The notes under the pieces: model-generated | What the model saw: only the letters and a program-made list of their open reading frames with translations | What the model was told of the DNA's origin: nothing | Databases searched by the model: none | Position numbers and translations under genes: made by a program | Assembly: GCF_005943945.1 (NCBI RefSeq) | Contig: NZ_CP040710.1 | Location: 1,003,001-1,067,000, forward strand | Direction: 5' to 3' | DNA: 64,000 nt | DNA from: Aggregatimonas sangjinii | Lineage (GTDB): Bacteria > Bacteroidota > Bacteroidia > Flavobacteriales > Flavobacteriaceae | Shown: positions 33,763-43,395 of the stretch, piece after piece | How the letters are laid out: the number at the start of each line of letters is the position of its first letter | Numbering within the stretch: position 1 is the stretch's first letter

Positions 33763-34332
33763 AAAATAGATGGTTTGTTAAAAAGAGAAGACAATGTATG
33801 GATTGTTACAGTTTTAATCGAAAAAATATGAGCTACCGAGTATTTTGATGTTTGAAATATTCGGAATTAGCCCGCAAATGCTTCGTTTTTACGAGTAACA
33901 CTGCTGTACGCTTTATCGCAACTAGCGGTGAATGCCTTGTTTTTATTCTTCGAATTGGGGCAAAGCTATTTGAAATACGGTTTACAGGGAAATGTATTTT
34001 TTTGGATGTAAGGAATCCGAGATGAACTTGGCGGATACTGAAATTTTATCGAAACTATGACAAAGTGCTATTCTTCATTTCGATATAGAGTGGTTCGTTT
34101 CAATAAACTCAAATTTTATTTGTGGGAAATACATGATTCGGTTTTCGGATAACTCACACGTAAAAATGAATGGACTTCCAATGGATGTTAAGAAATGTTA
34201 ATTTTTAATGGTTTTCATCGAATAATTTAACTAATCAGAAATCCGAAACATCCTTTTCGTGTATTTCAACGTATTAAATATGTATTTAATCGACTATTCG
34301 AGAATCCCCCAACTATATTGAAACCCCACATT
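33763..34332. other. Long divergent intergenic region
   Basis: About 570 AT-rich bases separate the sigma-factor gene (minus) from the T9SS protein gene (plus). It must hold both promoters. No open frame of convincing length, exact TAnnTTTG box near the plus-strand gene, RNA motif or repeat was recognised. Several runs such as AATTTTTAATGG and ATTAAATATGTATTTAAT give it strong local AT bias; the last is an imperfect palindrome at about 34270-34290. Confidence 0.5.
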
Positions 34333-37300
34333 ATGAAAAAAATTACTTTGTTGATTGCCCTGGTTGTGTGTGCCCTAAACTCACTAAACGCCCAGGACCC
34401 GGTAACCTATGAACAAGCTTTCCCTAATCTCTCCTTTGAATATCCAGTTGAAATCCAAAACGCAAAAGACGGTAGTAATCGGATTTTTGTGGTGGAGCAA
34501 TCCGGTAGGATAAAGGTATTTCAGAACACGAGCAGCACTACGCAGCAGCAGGTCTTTTTGGACCTTCGTAGTCAAATTAGTTTTTCGGCCGGTCAGGAAA
34601 TCGGTCTTTTAGGCCTTGCCTTTCATCCGAATTACTCATCGAACGGATATTTTTACGTATACCACACGCGTAGCAGTAGTATTTCCGGTATCAACACCGA
34701 AATGGTATTGGCGCGGTATCAGGTAAGCTCTAATTCGAACGCTGCCAACCCCTCAAGTAGGGTCGAGATTTTTAGTTTTGATAAAAATCAGGTGCATTCG
34801 AACCACAACGGTGGAAAAATAGAATTTGGCCCTGATGGGTACCTTTACGTGTCCATAGGTGATGGTGGCGGTGGCGGTGATCCTCAGGGAAATGCGCAGA
34901 ACTTGAACTCTATTTTCGGGAGTATTCTTAGAATAGATATAGATGTTGATGGAAATAATCCTTTGGAGAACAATCCCGATGCACCGAATGGCCGATATGA
35001 AATTCCTTCCGATAATCCGAGGGTAGGACAAAGCGGACTTGATGAGCTTTATGCTTGGGGTATTCGCAACACTTGGAAATTTTCTTTCGACAACGCTACC
35101 AACCGTCTCTGGGGCGGCGACGTAGGACAAGGTTTGGAGGAAGAAATCAATATCATACAAAAGGGCGGTAATTACGGCTGGCGCAGGTACGAAGGCACGA
35201 GGACGTACAGCAGCTCCAGCTTGGTAACCTCACCTGATATCAAGCCTGTTTACAGATATACCCATAGTAATGGGGATTTATCGATTACGGGGGGGTACGT
35301 GTATCGCGGGAGCAGTACGAATACTGCGCTTCAGGGCAAATATGTGTATGGGGACTTCGTTTCCGGTAGGGTTTGGGCGTTGGACTATAATGGCAGTACG
35401 GCATCTTCAAGTCTATTGTTCAGGACAAGTGGGCTAAATGTCAGTAGTTTCGGTTTGGATGAAGCGGGTGAACTTTATTTTAGTAGCTACGGAACTTCTG
35501 CAAAGATCTATAAAATAGTTGGTGGAAACGAGCCCGTTGGACCCACTACCGTGGCGGTAGATGGCGTCGGTGATTGGAAGGAACTCGATAATGGAACCAA
35601 TGGCATCGTTGAAGCAGTCGTTACTAAAGGTGATAATATATATGTAGGAGGTAGCTTTTCTTCCGCGGGAGGTACAAGTGCAAGCAATATTGCTTGGTAT
35701 AACAAGAACAGTGGATGGCGAAACTTATCCAGTGGTGCCAACGGCACGATCTACGCTTTGGCAATCGCGTCCGATGGAAAACTTTACGTCGGTGGAACAT
35801 TCACATCCATAGGAGGTGTCGCTGCTCGGAATGTAGCCGTCTGGAATGGTTCTTCATGGTCTGCTTTGAGTTCGGGAACGAATGGAAAGGTAGCCAAAAT
35901 CGGGATTGATGGAAACAATAACATGTATGTCGGGGGTGCTTTTAGCACGGCCGGGGGAATCTCGGTCAATAACATTGCCCGGTGGAGCAGTGGTAGTTGG
36001 GCTGCTTTGACCGATTCGGGTACTTCGGTGTCGGGAACGAACAATGAAATCAGGGCGATTGCTTTTGACACCAACAATACGTTGTATGTCGGTGGAAATT
36101 TTGATAATGCCGGGGGTAGGACCGCAAATCGTATTGCAACGTGGAATGGCAGTAATTGGGGTACTTTAGGGTCAGGCACCAGTGGGTTTGTTCAGGCCAT
36201 AGTAGTCACTTCACAATCCATCTATGCAGGGGGTAATTTTACTCAGGCCGGAGGTAAAACGGTGAATAGAATCGCGAGATGGGTTAGAAGTTCCAGCACG
36301 TGGAACGCCATGGGTAACGGGGTAAGTGGAAATGTAAATGCGTTGGATTTTGATGGTACTTACGTCTACGTCGGTGGTAATTTCGAGACAGCGGCAAACG
36401 ATGCGAGTACTAATTTCATTATGAAGGGCATGGCTCGTTGGAGTGCCGGTCAAGCTTGGCAGGCCTTAGGCCCCGGCAAGAGTGTGGGTACGAATAATAT
36501 TGTCAATGATTTAGACCTATCCGATACCAATGAGCGCCTGTATGTAGGCGGGAATTATGGTGTAGCGGGGAATGTTTCCGCGAGCAATATGGGTATTTGG
36601 TCTTCTCAAGGTTTTGATTGTAGCGATGAGGCATTGACTACGGAATACCGAATTAACGGCACATGGTCCAGCGGAGAAGCTACCATTACGGTTGATGAAG
36701 GGGATACGGTAGTTCTTAGCCTGTTACCGAACGACTTGAGTTTTACGGTAACTTCACCCAGTGGTAATTCGGTAAGCGGGGATTATGACTTGGGTACCGT
36801 TACCGAAAGTGAAGCAGGAAGCTACACGTTTACGACCTCCGGAGGTTGTACTACATCTTTAAACCTAGTGGTGAACAATAATAATCCTTGTACTGAAGAC
36901 AGTGTTCGTCCGGAATACCGTTTGAACGGGGGTTCATGGACTGCTGCAGGCTCCAAAATAATTGTTGATGAAGGTGATATTGTCGTTTTAGGCATAAAGC
37001 CGGATGGCACTAGTTTTACAATCACCTTGCCTAATGGTCAATCAGTTAATAATGACTATTCGATAGACGGCATAACCCCGGCTCAAGAGGGAATATATGC
37101 ATTTACGACAACAGAGGGTTGCACGGCCAATTTGGAAATAGAGGTTAATGAGGATACCACTGTCAATTGTACGGCCTCTAGTGTCATTCCCGAATACAGA
37201 ATTGGAAGCGGCTCTTGGATTTCGGGTGATGGCCAAGTAAGTGTTGATAAAGGCACTTCTCTATCCTTAGGTATAAAACCGGACGACACAAGCTTTAGCA

Positions 37301-39105
37301 TCTTGTTACCAAACGGGACCACCGTTAACGGCGATTACACCATAACGGATATTCAGCCTTCCCAGGCGGGAAATTATGTTTTTACCACCGATGCGGGTTG
37401 TAGTGCTACTTTCGCTATTTCCGTAATCGATGATGGCGTCGTTTGTGATGCTGGCAGTATAATTACGGAATACCAAATCAATGGTATTTGGCAGGACGGT
37501 CTTAGTAAAATAGATGTACCTGTAGGAACGCCGGTAGTACTAAGTATGCTACCCAATAATATTGGTCTTGTAATCACTAGACCCGATGGTACTACTGTAG
37601 GTGATAATTACAGTTTAGGTAACGCAACGACTGAGCAAAGTGGTATTTATACGCTGACCTCTTCCGAAGGATGTACGACTACCTTAGAAGTGAATGTATT
37701 CGACGACTCCGCTTGTGCACCAGGTACCGTTATACCCGAATATAGGCTTAACGGAGTTTGGGCTAGTGGTGAAACGAGTATAACCGTAGATGAGGGTACC
37801 GATGTTATGTTGAGCATCCTCCCGAATAGTATTGATGTTGTGATTACACTACCCAATGGAGCCAAGGTTGGGGATGATTACAGTTTAGGAAACATCACCG
37901 TTGCCAATGCAGGCACTTATCTTTTTGAAACTCCCGACGGGTGTACTGCGAGCCTATTACTTGTAGTACCGGATAATGAGAATTGTCCTGAAGGTAGTAT
38001 AATTAACGAGTATCGAATCGATGGTACATGGGCCAGCGGAAATGAAATTTTAAATGTCACCGAAGGTACCGAGGTCGCTTTGAGCATGTTGCCAAACAAT
38101 GTTCCGGTAACGATAACTACACCTAGTGGAGAGGAATTTGGAGATAACTATGATTTAGGGGCTGTTGTGATGGAGCAGAGTGGAATTTATGTTTTAGAGA
38201 CTAGAGACGGTTGTGTTAGTACTATTACCCTTGTAGTTAGAGAAGATATCGATCCTTGTGCAAGTAGCGGTATCATTCCAGAATATCGGATTGATGGTGT
38301 ATGGCTCGATGGGGACGACCAAATTACTGTTGATGAGGGTACGAATGTTATGTTAAGTATGTTACCGAATTATGTGGATGTTACCATTACGACGCCCAAT
38401 GGAGCTATAGTCGGAGATGACTATGCACTCGGGAACGTTACACCTAGTCAAAGCGGTGTTTACACATTGGATACCGGCGACGGTTGTACCCAGACCATAA
38501 CATTGAATGTTCGGGACTTACCAAATTGTGACGCCGACAGTGTCGTCCCGGAATACCGGTTAAATGGCGTTTGGCAAAGTGGAGCGAATTATCTTAATAT
38601 TAAACAAGGTACTGAGGTAGTGCTGAGCATCCTTAACAATGATGTGGGCATGACGATTACCTTACCAGACGGACGTAAATTTGGAAATGACTATAATTTA
38701 GGAAACTTTACCTCGGCGAAAAATGGTATTTATGTACTTACCTCTTCCTTAGGTTGCAAAACTACTTTAGAACTGTACGCTACTGCCGAGCCAGGTTCTA
38801 GAATAATTGTACCGAATAGCTCTTCTGTAGATTTTTTACCATCAAATGACGCGGGTAGTGCCATCAGTGCATTCCCGAATCCTACGACTGATTTAGTTAC
38901 GGTTGGTGTCAGGGGTCTTTCAAATAAAGGATTTACGCTTATCGTATCCGATATGGGTCAGCAACAATTGATGACGGAGGAATATGATGCGAATCATGCC
39001 GACCAGATACAGGTCGATTTGAGTAATTTCAGTTCTGGTATCTATATTTTGAATTTTAAGGAAACGGATGGCAGGGTACGAACGCAAAGAGTAATTAAAA
39101 ATTGA
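34333..39105 (+). CDS. T9SS-secreted multidomain protein: sugar dehydrogenase-like, Rax2-like and Ig-like repeats
   Basis: A 1590-residue secreted protein with a signal peptide (KKITLLIALVVCALNSLNAQ). The start is 34333; an upstream TTG would only lengthen the n-region. Residues about 20-400 match the PQQ-type glucose/sorbosone dehydrogenase fold (GLLGLAFHPNYSSNGYFYVY, HNGGKIEFGPDGYLYVSIGD, GNYGWRRYEG). Residues 413-760 hold about seven repeats of LYVGGxF-xx-AGG then IAxWxGSxW, as in Rax2-like propellers. Residues 761-1486 contain eight tandem repeats of about 90 residues, each starting C-x5-PEYR and ending near a GCTT cysteine. The last 80 residues (AFPNPTTDLVTV to RTQRVIKN) form a type A sorting domain for export by T9SS. 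Surface sugar oxidation or binding is inferred. Confidence 0.9.
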   Translation: MKKITLLIALVVCALNSLNAQDPVTYEQAFPNLSFEYPVEIQNAKDGSNRIFVVEQSGRIKVFQNTSSTTQQQVFLDLRSQISFSAGQEIGLLGLAFHPNYSSNGYFYVYHTRSSSISGINTEMVLARYQVSSNSNAANPSSRVEIFSFDKNQVHSNHNGGKIEFGPDGYLYVSIGDGGGGGDPQGNAQNLNSIFGSILRIDIDVDGNNPLENNPDAPNGRYEIPSDNPRVGQSGLDELYAWGIRNTWKFSFDNATNRLWGGDVGQGLEEEINIIQKGGNYGWRRYEGTRTYSSSSLVTSPDIKPVYRYTHSNGDLSITGGYVYRGSSTNTALQGKYVYGDFVSGRVWALDYNGSTASSSLLFRTSGLNVSSFGLDEAGELYFSSYGTSAKIYKIVGGNEPVGPTTVAVDGVGDWKELDNGTNGIVEAVVTKGDNIYVGGSFSSAGGTSASNIAWYNKNSGWRNLSSGANGTIYALAIASDGKLYVGGTFTSIGGVAARNVAVWNGSSWSALSSGTNGKVAKIGIDGNNNMYVGGAFSTAGGISVNNIARWSSGSWAALTDSGTSVSGTNNEIRAIAFDTNNTLYVGGNFDNAGGRTANRIATWNGSNWGTLGSGTSGFVQAIVVTSQSIYAGGNFTQAGGKTVNRIARWVRSSSTWNAMGNGVSGNVNALDFDGTYVYVGGNFETAANDASTNFIMKGMARWSAGQAWQALGPGKSVGTNNIVNDLDLSDTNERLYVGGNYGVAGNVSASNMGIWSSQGFDCSDEALTTEYRINGTWSSGEATITVDEGDTVVLSLLPNDLSFTVTSPSGNSVSGDYDLGTVTESEAGSYTFTTSGGCTTSLNLVVNNNNPCTEDSVRPEYRLNGGSWTAAGSKIIVDEGDIVVLGIKPDGTSFTITLPNGQSVNNDYSIDGITPAQEGIYAFTTTEGCTANLEIEVNEDTTVNCTASSVIPEYRIGSGSWISGDGQVSVDKGTSLSLGIKPDDTSFSILLPNGTTVNGDYTITDIQPSQAGNYVFTTDAGCSATFAISVIDDGVVCDAGSIITEYQINGIWQDGLSKIDVPVGTPVVLSMLPNNIGLVITRPDGTTVGDNYSLGNATTEQSGIYTLTSSEGCTTTLEVNVFDDSACAPGTVIPEYRLNGVWASGETSITVDEGTDVMLSILPNSIDVVITLPNGAKVGDDYSLGNITVANAGTYLFETPDGCTASLLLVVPDNENCPEGSIINEYRIDGTWASGNEILNVTEGTEVALSMLPNNVPVTITTPSGEEFGDNYDLGAVVMEQSGIYVLETRDGCVSTITLVVREDIDPCASSGIIPEYRIDGVWLDGDDQITVDEGTNVMLSMLPNYVDVTITTPNGAIVGDDYALGNVTPSQSGVYTLDTGDGCTQTITLNVRDLPNCDADSVVPEYRLNGVWQSGANYLNIKQGTEVVLSILNNDVGMTITLPDGRKFGNDYNLGNFTSAKNGIYVLTSSLGCKTTLELYATAEPGSRIIVPNSSSVDFLPSNDAGSAISAFPNPTTDLVTVGVRGLSNKGFTLIVSDMGQQQLMTEEYDANHADQIQVDLSNFSSGIYILNFKETDGRVRTQRVIKN

Positions 39106-39155
39106 TAGATTCATCTAAATTCCAATAATTTCAGCGAGCGGCGTTCAAATAAGCT

Positions 39156-39189
39156 AACCCCTTTCGGATAATATCCGGAAGGGGTTTTT
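39156..39189 (+). terminator. Terminator after the T9SS protein gene
   Basis: AACCCCTTTCGGAT pairs with ATCCGGAAGGGGTT (one mismatch), followed by TTTG and more T residues. Confidence 0.9.
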
Positions 39190-39491
39190 GTTTCTGTTTT
39201 AGGTTCGATATTCAAAATGATTACTTGCCTCCAAAAAACACTTCCTTAATATTTACGAGGCAAGACCTATAATCGCTGGATGGATTTACTGGAATATGAC
39301 CACTAAAATGCTAGATAAGAAAACAGGGATTCTTCGAAATAGCTTTGAATGGCACAACAATTGTCCTTATTGTTTTGTGTCGGTGTTCTATACCCCTGTT
39401 CACGTTGGTATTTAGGGCATATGACTTCAAAAAATATAAAAAGCGTTTAATGGATTTCTGTTTTTAATGACAGAATGACCGAAATATACTT
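39190..39491. other. Intergenic region before lon
   Basis: About 300 bases with no convincing gene. The lon promoter should be in the last 80 bases, but no exact TAnnTTTG box was found, and no heat-shock-type inverted repeat (CIRCE) was seen. Confidence 0.5.
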
Positions 39492-41942
39492 ATGGGAAAT
39501 TCTAAATTTTCAAATTTTGACAATTTGTCTTTGCATACCTTCGATGAAGATGCAGAATTGATTCCTTTGCTTACTGCGGAGGATGAAGAGCAGATGAACA
39601 ACGAGAATCTACCGGAAACTTTACCGATACTTCCATTACGGAATACGGTCTTGTTTCCAGGCGTGGTCATTCCTATTACGGCGGGCAGGGATAAATCCAT
39701 TAATCTGATCAAAGATGCGAACAATGGTTCGAAGGTCATCGGGGTGGTTTCCCAAAAAGACGAGGACACTGAAAATCCAGATGTAGACGATATCAATACG
39801 TTGGGTACGGTGGCCAAAATATTAAGAGTGCTGCAAATGCCCGATGGCAATACTACGGTCATCATACAAGGTAAAAAACGTTTCGAAGTCGCAGAAGTGC
39901 TCACAAAAAAGCCATATCTGACTGCTACCGTTAGAGATACGAAAGAAGAGAGACCTGCGGAGAACGATCAGGAATTTTTGGCGATTATCGAAACTATAAA
40001 AGATCTGTCGCTCAAAATCATCAAGAACAACCCGAATATACCGAGCGAGGCTTCCTTCGCCATAAAGAATATTCAAAGCAATTCGTTTCTGATCAATTTT
40101 GTTTCTTCTAACCTGAATTTGAATGTTAAGGAAAAGCAGCGTCTGTTGGAAATCGGAAGCCTTCAGGATAGGGCGCTGGCTACCCTCAAGTACATGAATG
40201 TTGAGTTGCAGCAGTTAAAACTGAAGAACGATATCCAATCCAAGGTTCGGAACGATATGGATCAGCAGCAACGGGAGTACTTTCTTCACCAACAAATGAA
40301 GACGATTCAGGAAGAGCTGGGCGGGGTATCCTATGATGAGGAAATCGACGAAATGCGGGCACGCGGCAAGAAGAAGAAATGGGGCAAAAAGGTGTCGGAA
40401 CACTTTTACAAGGAGTTGTCTAAAATGCAACGGATGAATCCGCAAGTTGCGGAATACTCCATCCAAAGAAATTATTTGGACCTATTTTTAGATTTGCCAT
40501 GGAACGAGTTTTCCAAGGATAAGTTCGACCTTAAACGCGCTCAAAAAATATTGGACCGAGACCATTACGGTCTGGAGGACGTAAAAAGAAGAATTATAGA
40601 ATATTTGGCCGTGTTGAAGCTCCGAAACGACATGAAATCGCCTATTTTATGCTTATACGGCCCACCTGGGGTCGGTAAGACCTCATTAGGTAAATCGGTC
40701 GCCGAAGCACTCGGAAGGGAATATGTACGCATGTCCTTAGGTGGCCTAAGGGATGAGGCAGAAATTCGTGGGCACCGAAAAACCTATATCGGGGCCATGC
40801 CGGGTAGGATCATTCAGAGTCTGAAAAAAGCGGGTACTTCCAACCCCGTGTTCATTTTGGATGAAATAGATAAGTTGAGCAACAGCCATCAAGGGGACCC
40901 TTCTTCGGCGATGTTGGAAGTACTGGATCCGGAACAAAATAGCGAGTTTCATGACAATTTCCTTGAAATGGGCTACGACCTGTCGAAGGTAATGTTCATC
41001 GCTACCGCAAACAATCTGTCTACCATTCAACCGGCGCTTCGGGACCGTATGGAAATCATAAATGTCACGGGCTATACCATAGAGGAAAAAGTTGAAATTG
41101 CAAAAAGGCACTTGTTACCCAAACAATTGAAAGAACACGGGTTGGCACCCAAGCATTTGAAAATCGCCAAACCCCAAATGGAGAAAATAGTAGAGGGCTA
41201 CACGAGGGAATCTGGTGTACGATCGCTCGAAAAGCAAATTGCGAAAATGGTTCGCTATGCGGCTAAGTCCATTGCCTTTGAAGAGGAATACGATCTTAAG
41301 GTAAGCAATGCTATTATTGAAAAAGTATTGGGCCCTGCGCGCTTAGAACGGGATAAATACGAAAATAATCAGGTTGCCGGTGTCGTTACGGGATTGGCTT
41401 GGACCAGCGTGGGCGGAGACATTCTCTTTATTGAATCGATTCTTTCGAAAGGGAAGGGGCAACTAAATATCACCGGAAACCTGGGTAAGGTGATGAAGGA
41501 GTCGGCAACCATTGCTATGGAATACATTAAATCGAATGCGGAGCGTTTTCAAATAGACTCAGAAATTTTTGGCAAATATAATGTGCACGTGCATGTGCCC
41601 GAAGGCGCTACCCCAAAAGACGGCCCTAGTGCGGGTGTTACCATGCTCACCTCATTGGTATCGCTCTTTACGCAGCGCAAGGTTAAAAAGAGTCTGGCGA
41701 TGACGGGAGAAATCACATTGAGAGGCAAAGTACTTCCAGTAGGGGGTATCAAGGAAAAGATTCTCGCTGCAAAAAGAGCGCGGATAAAAGAAATTATCCT
41801 ATGTAAGGATAATGAGAAGGATGTTCTCGAAATCAAGGAAGATTATCTGAAAGGGCTAACTTTTCACTACGTGTCCGATATGCACGAGGTCATCGACATC
41901 GCCATCCTAGATCAAAAAGTGAAGAAGGCTAAGAAACTTTAA
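39492..41942 (+). CDS. lon: ATP-dependent protease Lon
   Basis: An 816-residue cytoplasmic protease that degrades misfolded and regulatory proteins. The N-terminal LON substrate domain (about 40-235) includes [20 protein letters not shown] coiled linker follows, then the AAA+ module with Walker A GPPGVGKT from residue 390, Walker [10 protein letters not shown], and the C-terminal protease domain with Ser713 ([11 protein letters not shown]) and Lys756 ([11 protein letters not shown]) forming the catalytic dyad. The acidic N-terminal extension of about 35 residues is usual in Bacteroidota. It is followed 36 bases later by cmk. Confidence 0.97.
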   Translation: MGNSKFSNFDNLSLHTFDEDAELIPLLTAEDEEQMNNENLPETLPILPLRNTVLFPGVVIPITAGRDKSINLIKDANNGSKVIGVVSQKDEDTENPDVDDINTLGTVAKILRVLQMPDGNTTVIIQGKKRFEVAEVLTKKPYLTATVRDTKEERPAENDQEFLAIIETIKDLSLKIIKNNPNIPSEASFAIKNIQSNSFLINFVSSNLNLNVKEKQRLLEIGSLQDRALATLKYMNVELQQLKLKNDIQSKVRNDMDQQQREYFLHQQMKTIQEELGGVSYDEEIDEMRARGKKKKWGKKVSEHFYKELSKMQRMNPQVAEYSIQRNYLDLFLDLPWNEFSKDKFDLKRAQKILDRDHYGLEDVKRRIIEYLAVLKLRNDMKSPILCLYGPPGVGKTSLGKSVAEALGREYVRMSLGGLRDEAEIRGHRKTYIGAMPGRIIQSLKKAGTSNPVFILDEIDKLSNSHQGDPSSAMLEVLDPEQNSEFHDNFLEMGYDLSKVMFIATANNLSTIQPALRDRMEIINVTGYTIEEKVEIAKRHLLPKQLKEHGLAPKHLKIAKPQMEKIVEGYTRESGVRSLEKQIAKMVRYAAKSIAFEEEYDLKVSNAIIEKVLGPARLERDKYENNQVAGVVTGLAWTSVGGDILFIESILSKGKGQLNITGNLGKVMKESATIAMEYIKSNAERFQIDSEIFGKYNVHVHVPEGATPKDGPSAGVTMLTSLVSLFTQRKVKKSLAMTGEITLRGKVLPVGGIKEKILAAKRARIKEIILCKDNEKDVLEIKEDYLKGLTFHYVSDMHEVIDIAILDQKVKKAKKL

Positions 41943-41977
41943 TTCCGAATTCAGGATTTTAAGGGTATTTTTAAGTC

Positions 41978-42673
41978 ATGGGAAAAATCACCATAGCCAT
42001 AGATGGCTATTCTTCTACGGGAAAGAGCACATTGGCCAAACAGCTGGCGAAATCCTTGGGCTATATTTATGTAGACACGGGTGCCATGTATAGGGCAGTC
42101 ACACTTTTTGCATTGCGCAAGAAGTATATAAATGAGAAAGGTACCGATGAAGATGCGCTCATTACCTCATTGCCGCAGATACGGCTTCAGTTTAAATTCA
42201 ATGACGATTTGGGCTATGCCGAAATGTACTTGAACGGAGAGAATGTAGAGCAGGAAATTCGAAAGCTTGAGGTTTCTAGATATGTCAGTAAAATTTCCGT
42301 TGTCGAAGCGGTGCGGGACAAATTAGTGGCAATGCAACGCGAAATGGGAAAGGAAAAAGGCCTGGTTATGGATGGTCGCGATATCGGTACCGTTGTATTT
42401 CCCGACGCGGAACTTAAAATTTTTATGACCGCCTCGGCGGACGCCAGGGCGGCAAGACGTTACAAAGAGCTGTTGGACAAAGGAGAAGAAATCACGTATG
42501 CCGATGTACTGAAAAATGTAAGGGAGCGTGATCATATCGACTCTAATAGAAAACATTCCCCACTGAGAAAGGGAGACGATGCCATTGAATTGGACAATAC
42601 CGACATGGGGCTTCAAGAGCAATTCGAACGCATTCTGAACTTCGCGAAACGGGTTATTGAAAAGGCACCATAA
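41978..42673 (+). CDS. cmk: Cytidylate kinase
   Basis: A 231-residue kinase that phosphorylates CMP and dCMP. The P-loop is GYSSTGKST at residues 10-18, followed by YVDTGAMYRAVTLFAL. LVMDGRDIGTVVFPDAELKIF is the conserved core (two arginine-containing segments) and RDHIDSNRKHSPLRK the lid region. It follows lon on the same strand. A TATTTTTA element 12 bases upstream is one mismatch from a -7 box, so it may also have its own promoter. CMP-activated Kdo synthesis elsewhere in the window recycles CMP, its substrate. Confidence 0.95.
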   Translation: MGKITIAIDGYSSTGKSTLAKQLAKSLGYIYVDTGAMYRAVTLFALRKKYINEKGTDEDALITSLPQIRLQFKFNDDLGYAEMYLNGENVEQEIRKLEVSRYVSKISVVEAVRDKLVAMQREMGKEKGLVMDGRDIGTVVFPDAELKIFMTASADARAARRYKELLDKGEEITYADVLKNVRERDHIDSNRKHSPLRKGDDAIELDNTDMGLQEQFERILNFAKRVIEKAP

Positions 42674-42674
42674 G

Positions 42675-42706
42675 AAATACCGGCGCAAAATAGGATGCGC
42701 CGGTAT
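42675..42706. terminator. Bidirectional terminator between cmk and the LysM gene
   Basis: A perfect 11-base stem, AATACCGGCGC with GCGCCGGTATT, across a ten-base loop. T-rich bases follow on the plus strand and the arrangement serves both convergent genes. Confidence 0.85.
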
Positions 42707-42752
42707 TCTTGTTCTTGTAGATTACCTAATTAAAGGCGAATAATCCAGCGGA

Positions 42753-43133
42753 TTACGGATTCGGAATGACCAGAACTTGGTCCGGATGAATCACATCTGC
42801 ACTTTTAAGGATATTGGTGTTCGCCTCAAAAATTTTCTGATATTTCATAGCGTCGCCATAATAATGCTTGGCGATTTTGCTCAACGATTCCCCACTAGCC
42901 ACGGTATGTCTGTGATATACAGAACTATCCGAGACAGTTATGTTGGCTTTGATATCGGAGGCATTTTCACCACCCAATTGTTTTATTTTGTCCCATAGAA
43001 GATCTTTTTCGTATGGGGTGTTGGCCTCTCCTTTTATTTTAAGCACACCATTTTCCTCGGTAACGTTACCATCCTTTATTCCTAGTTGCTCGCCAAGGTT
43101 CAAAACCCCTTGGTACTTTGCTTTAACACTCAT
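42753..43133 (-). CDS. BON-LysM protein, Kbp (YgaU)-like
   Basis: A 126-residue protein without signal peptide. Residues 1-65 form a BON-like domain (VTEENGVLKIKGEANTPYEK) and residues 74-125 a LysM domain (HTVASGESLSKIAKHYYGDAMK and HPDQVLVIP). This architecture and size match the E. coli cytoplasmic potassium-binding protein Kbp/YgaU. It is convergent with cmk. A potassium-sensing role is known for the E. coli protein and only inferred here. Confidence 0.85.
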   Translation of the reverse strand: MSVKAKYQGVLNLGEQLGIKDGNVTEENGVLKIKGEANTPYEKDLLWDKIKQLGGENASDIKANITVSDSSVYHRHTVASGESLSKIAKHYYGDAMKYQKIFEANTNILKSADVIHPDQVLVIPNP

Positions 43134-43247
43134 AAGTAATTTGTTTATTAACGGTTATTAAATGAAAAGGTAATATAGTGATTCTTACAGAATTTACGGA
43201 TAAAATCGGTAAAATAGTCCGGTAGATTCAACCTTATCGTTAATTGA

Positions 43248-43278
43248 TTGGTAAAACGAAGGAAATAATGTATTTTTG
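43248..43278 (+). promoter_or_regulatory. rpsA promoter, TTG-N20-TATTTTTG
   Basis: TTG at 43248-43250 and TATTTTTG at 43271-43278 with a 20-base spacer, a full match to the Bacteroidota sigma-A consensus. Transcription should start near 43284, giving a leader of about 112 bases before the rpsA ATG. Confidence 0.85.
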
Positions 43279-43283
43279 CACTC

Positions 43284-43395
43284 CTTTTTTACGGCAGCGT
43301 CAAGAGAAAAAGGGAAATTAAAAAGAAACTTATAACAACTTCTATGGTTGCCGTTTAGCTCTTGGGAAATCGTAGAATACAAAAATTAATCAGCA
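43284..43395 (+). promoter_or_regulatory. rpsA 5' leader with possible pseudoknot pairing
   Basis: An unusually long leader for this window. ACGGCA at 43291-43296 can pair with TGCCGT at 43349-43354, and CAAGAG at 43301-43306 with CTCTTG at 43360-43365. The two stems interleave, the arrangement of an H-type pseudoknot. Known S1 autoregulation acts on the rpsA leader in enterobacteria, so a similar role is possible. Two six-base complementarities in 110 bases are not far above chance. Confidence 0.35.

Noticed and set aside
39422-39491. A heat-shock inverted repeat before lon
   Set aside because: No CIRCE-like or other clear inverted repeat was found in the upstream 300 bases.
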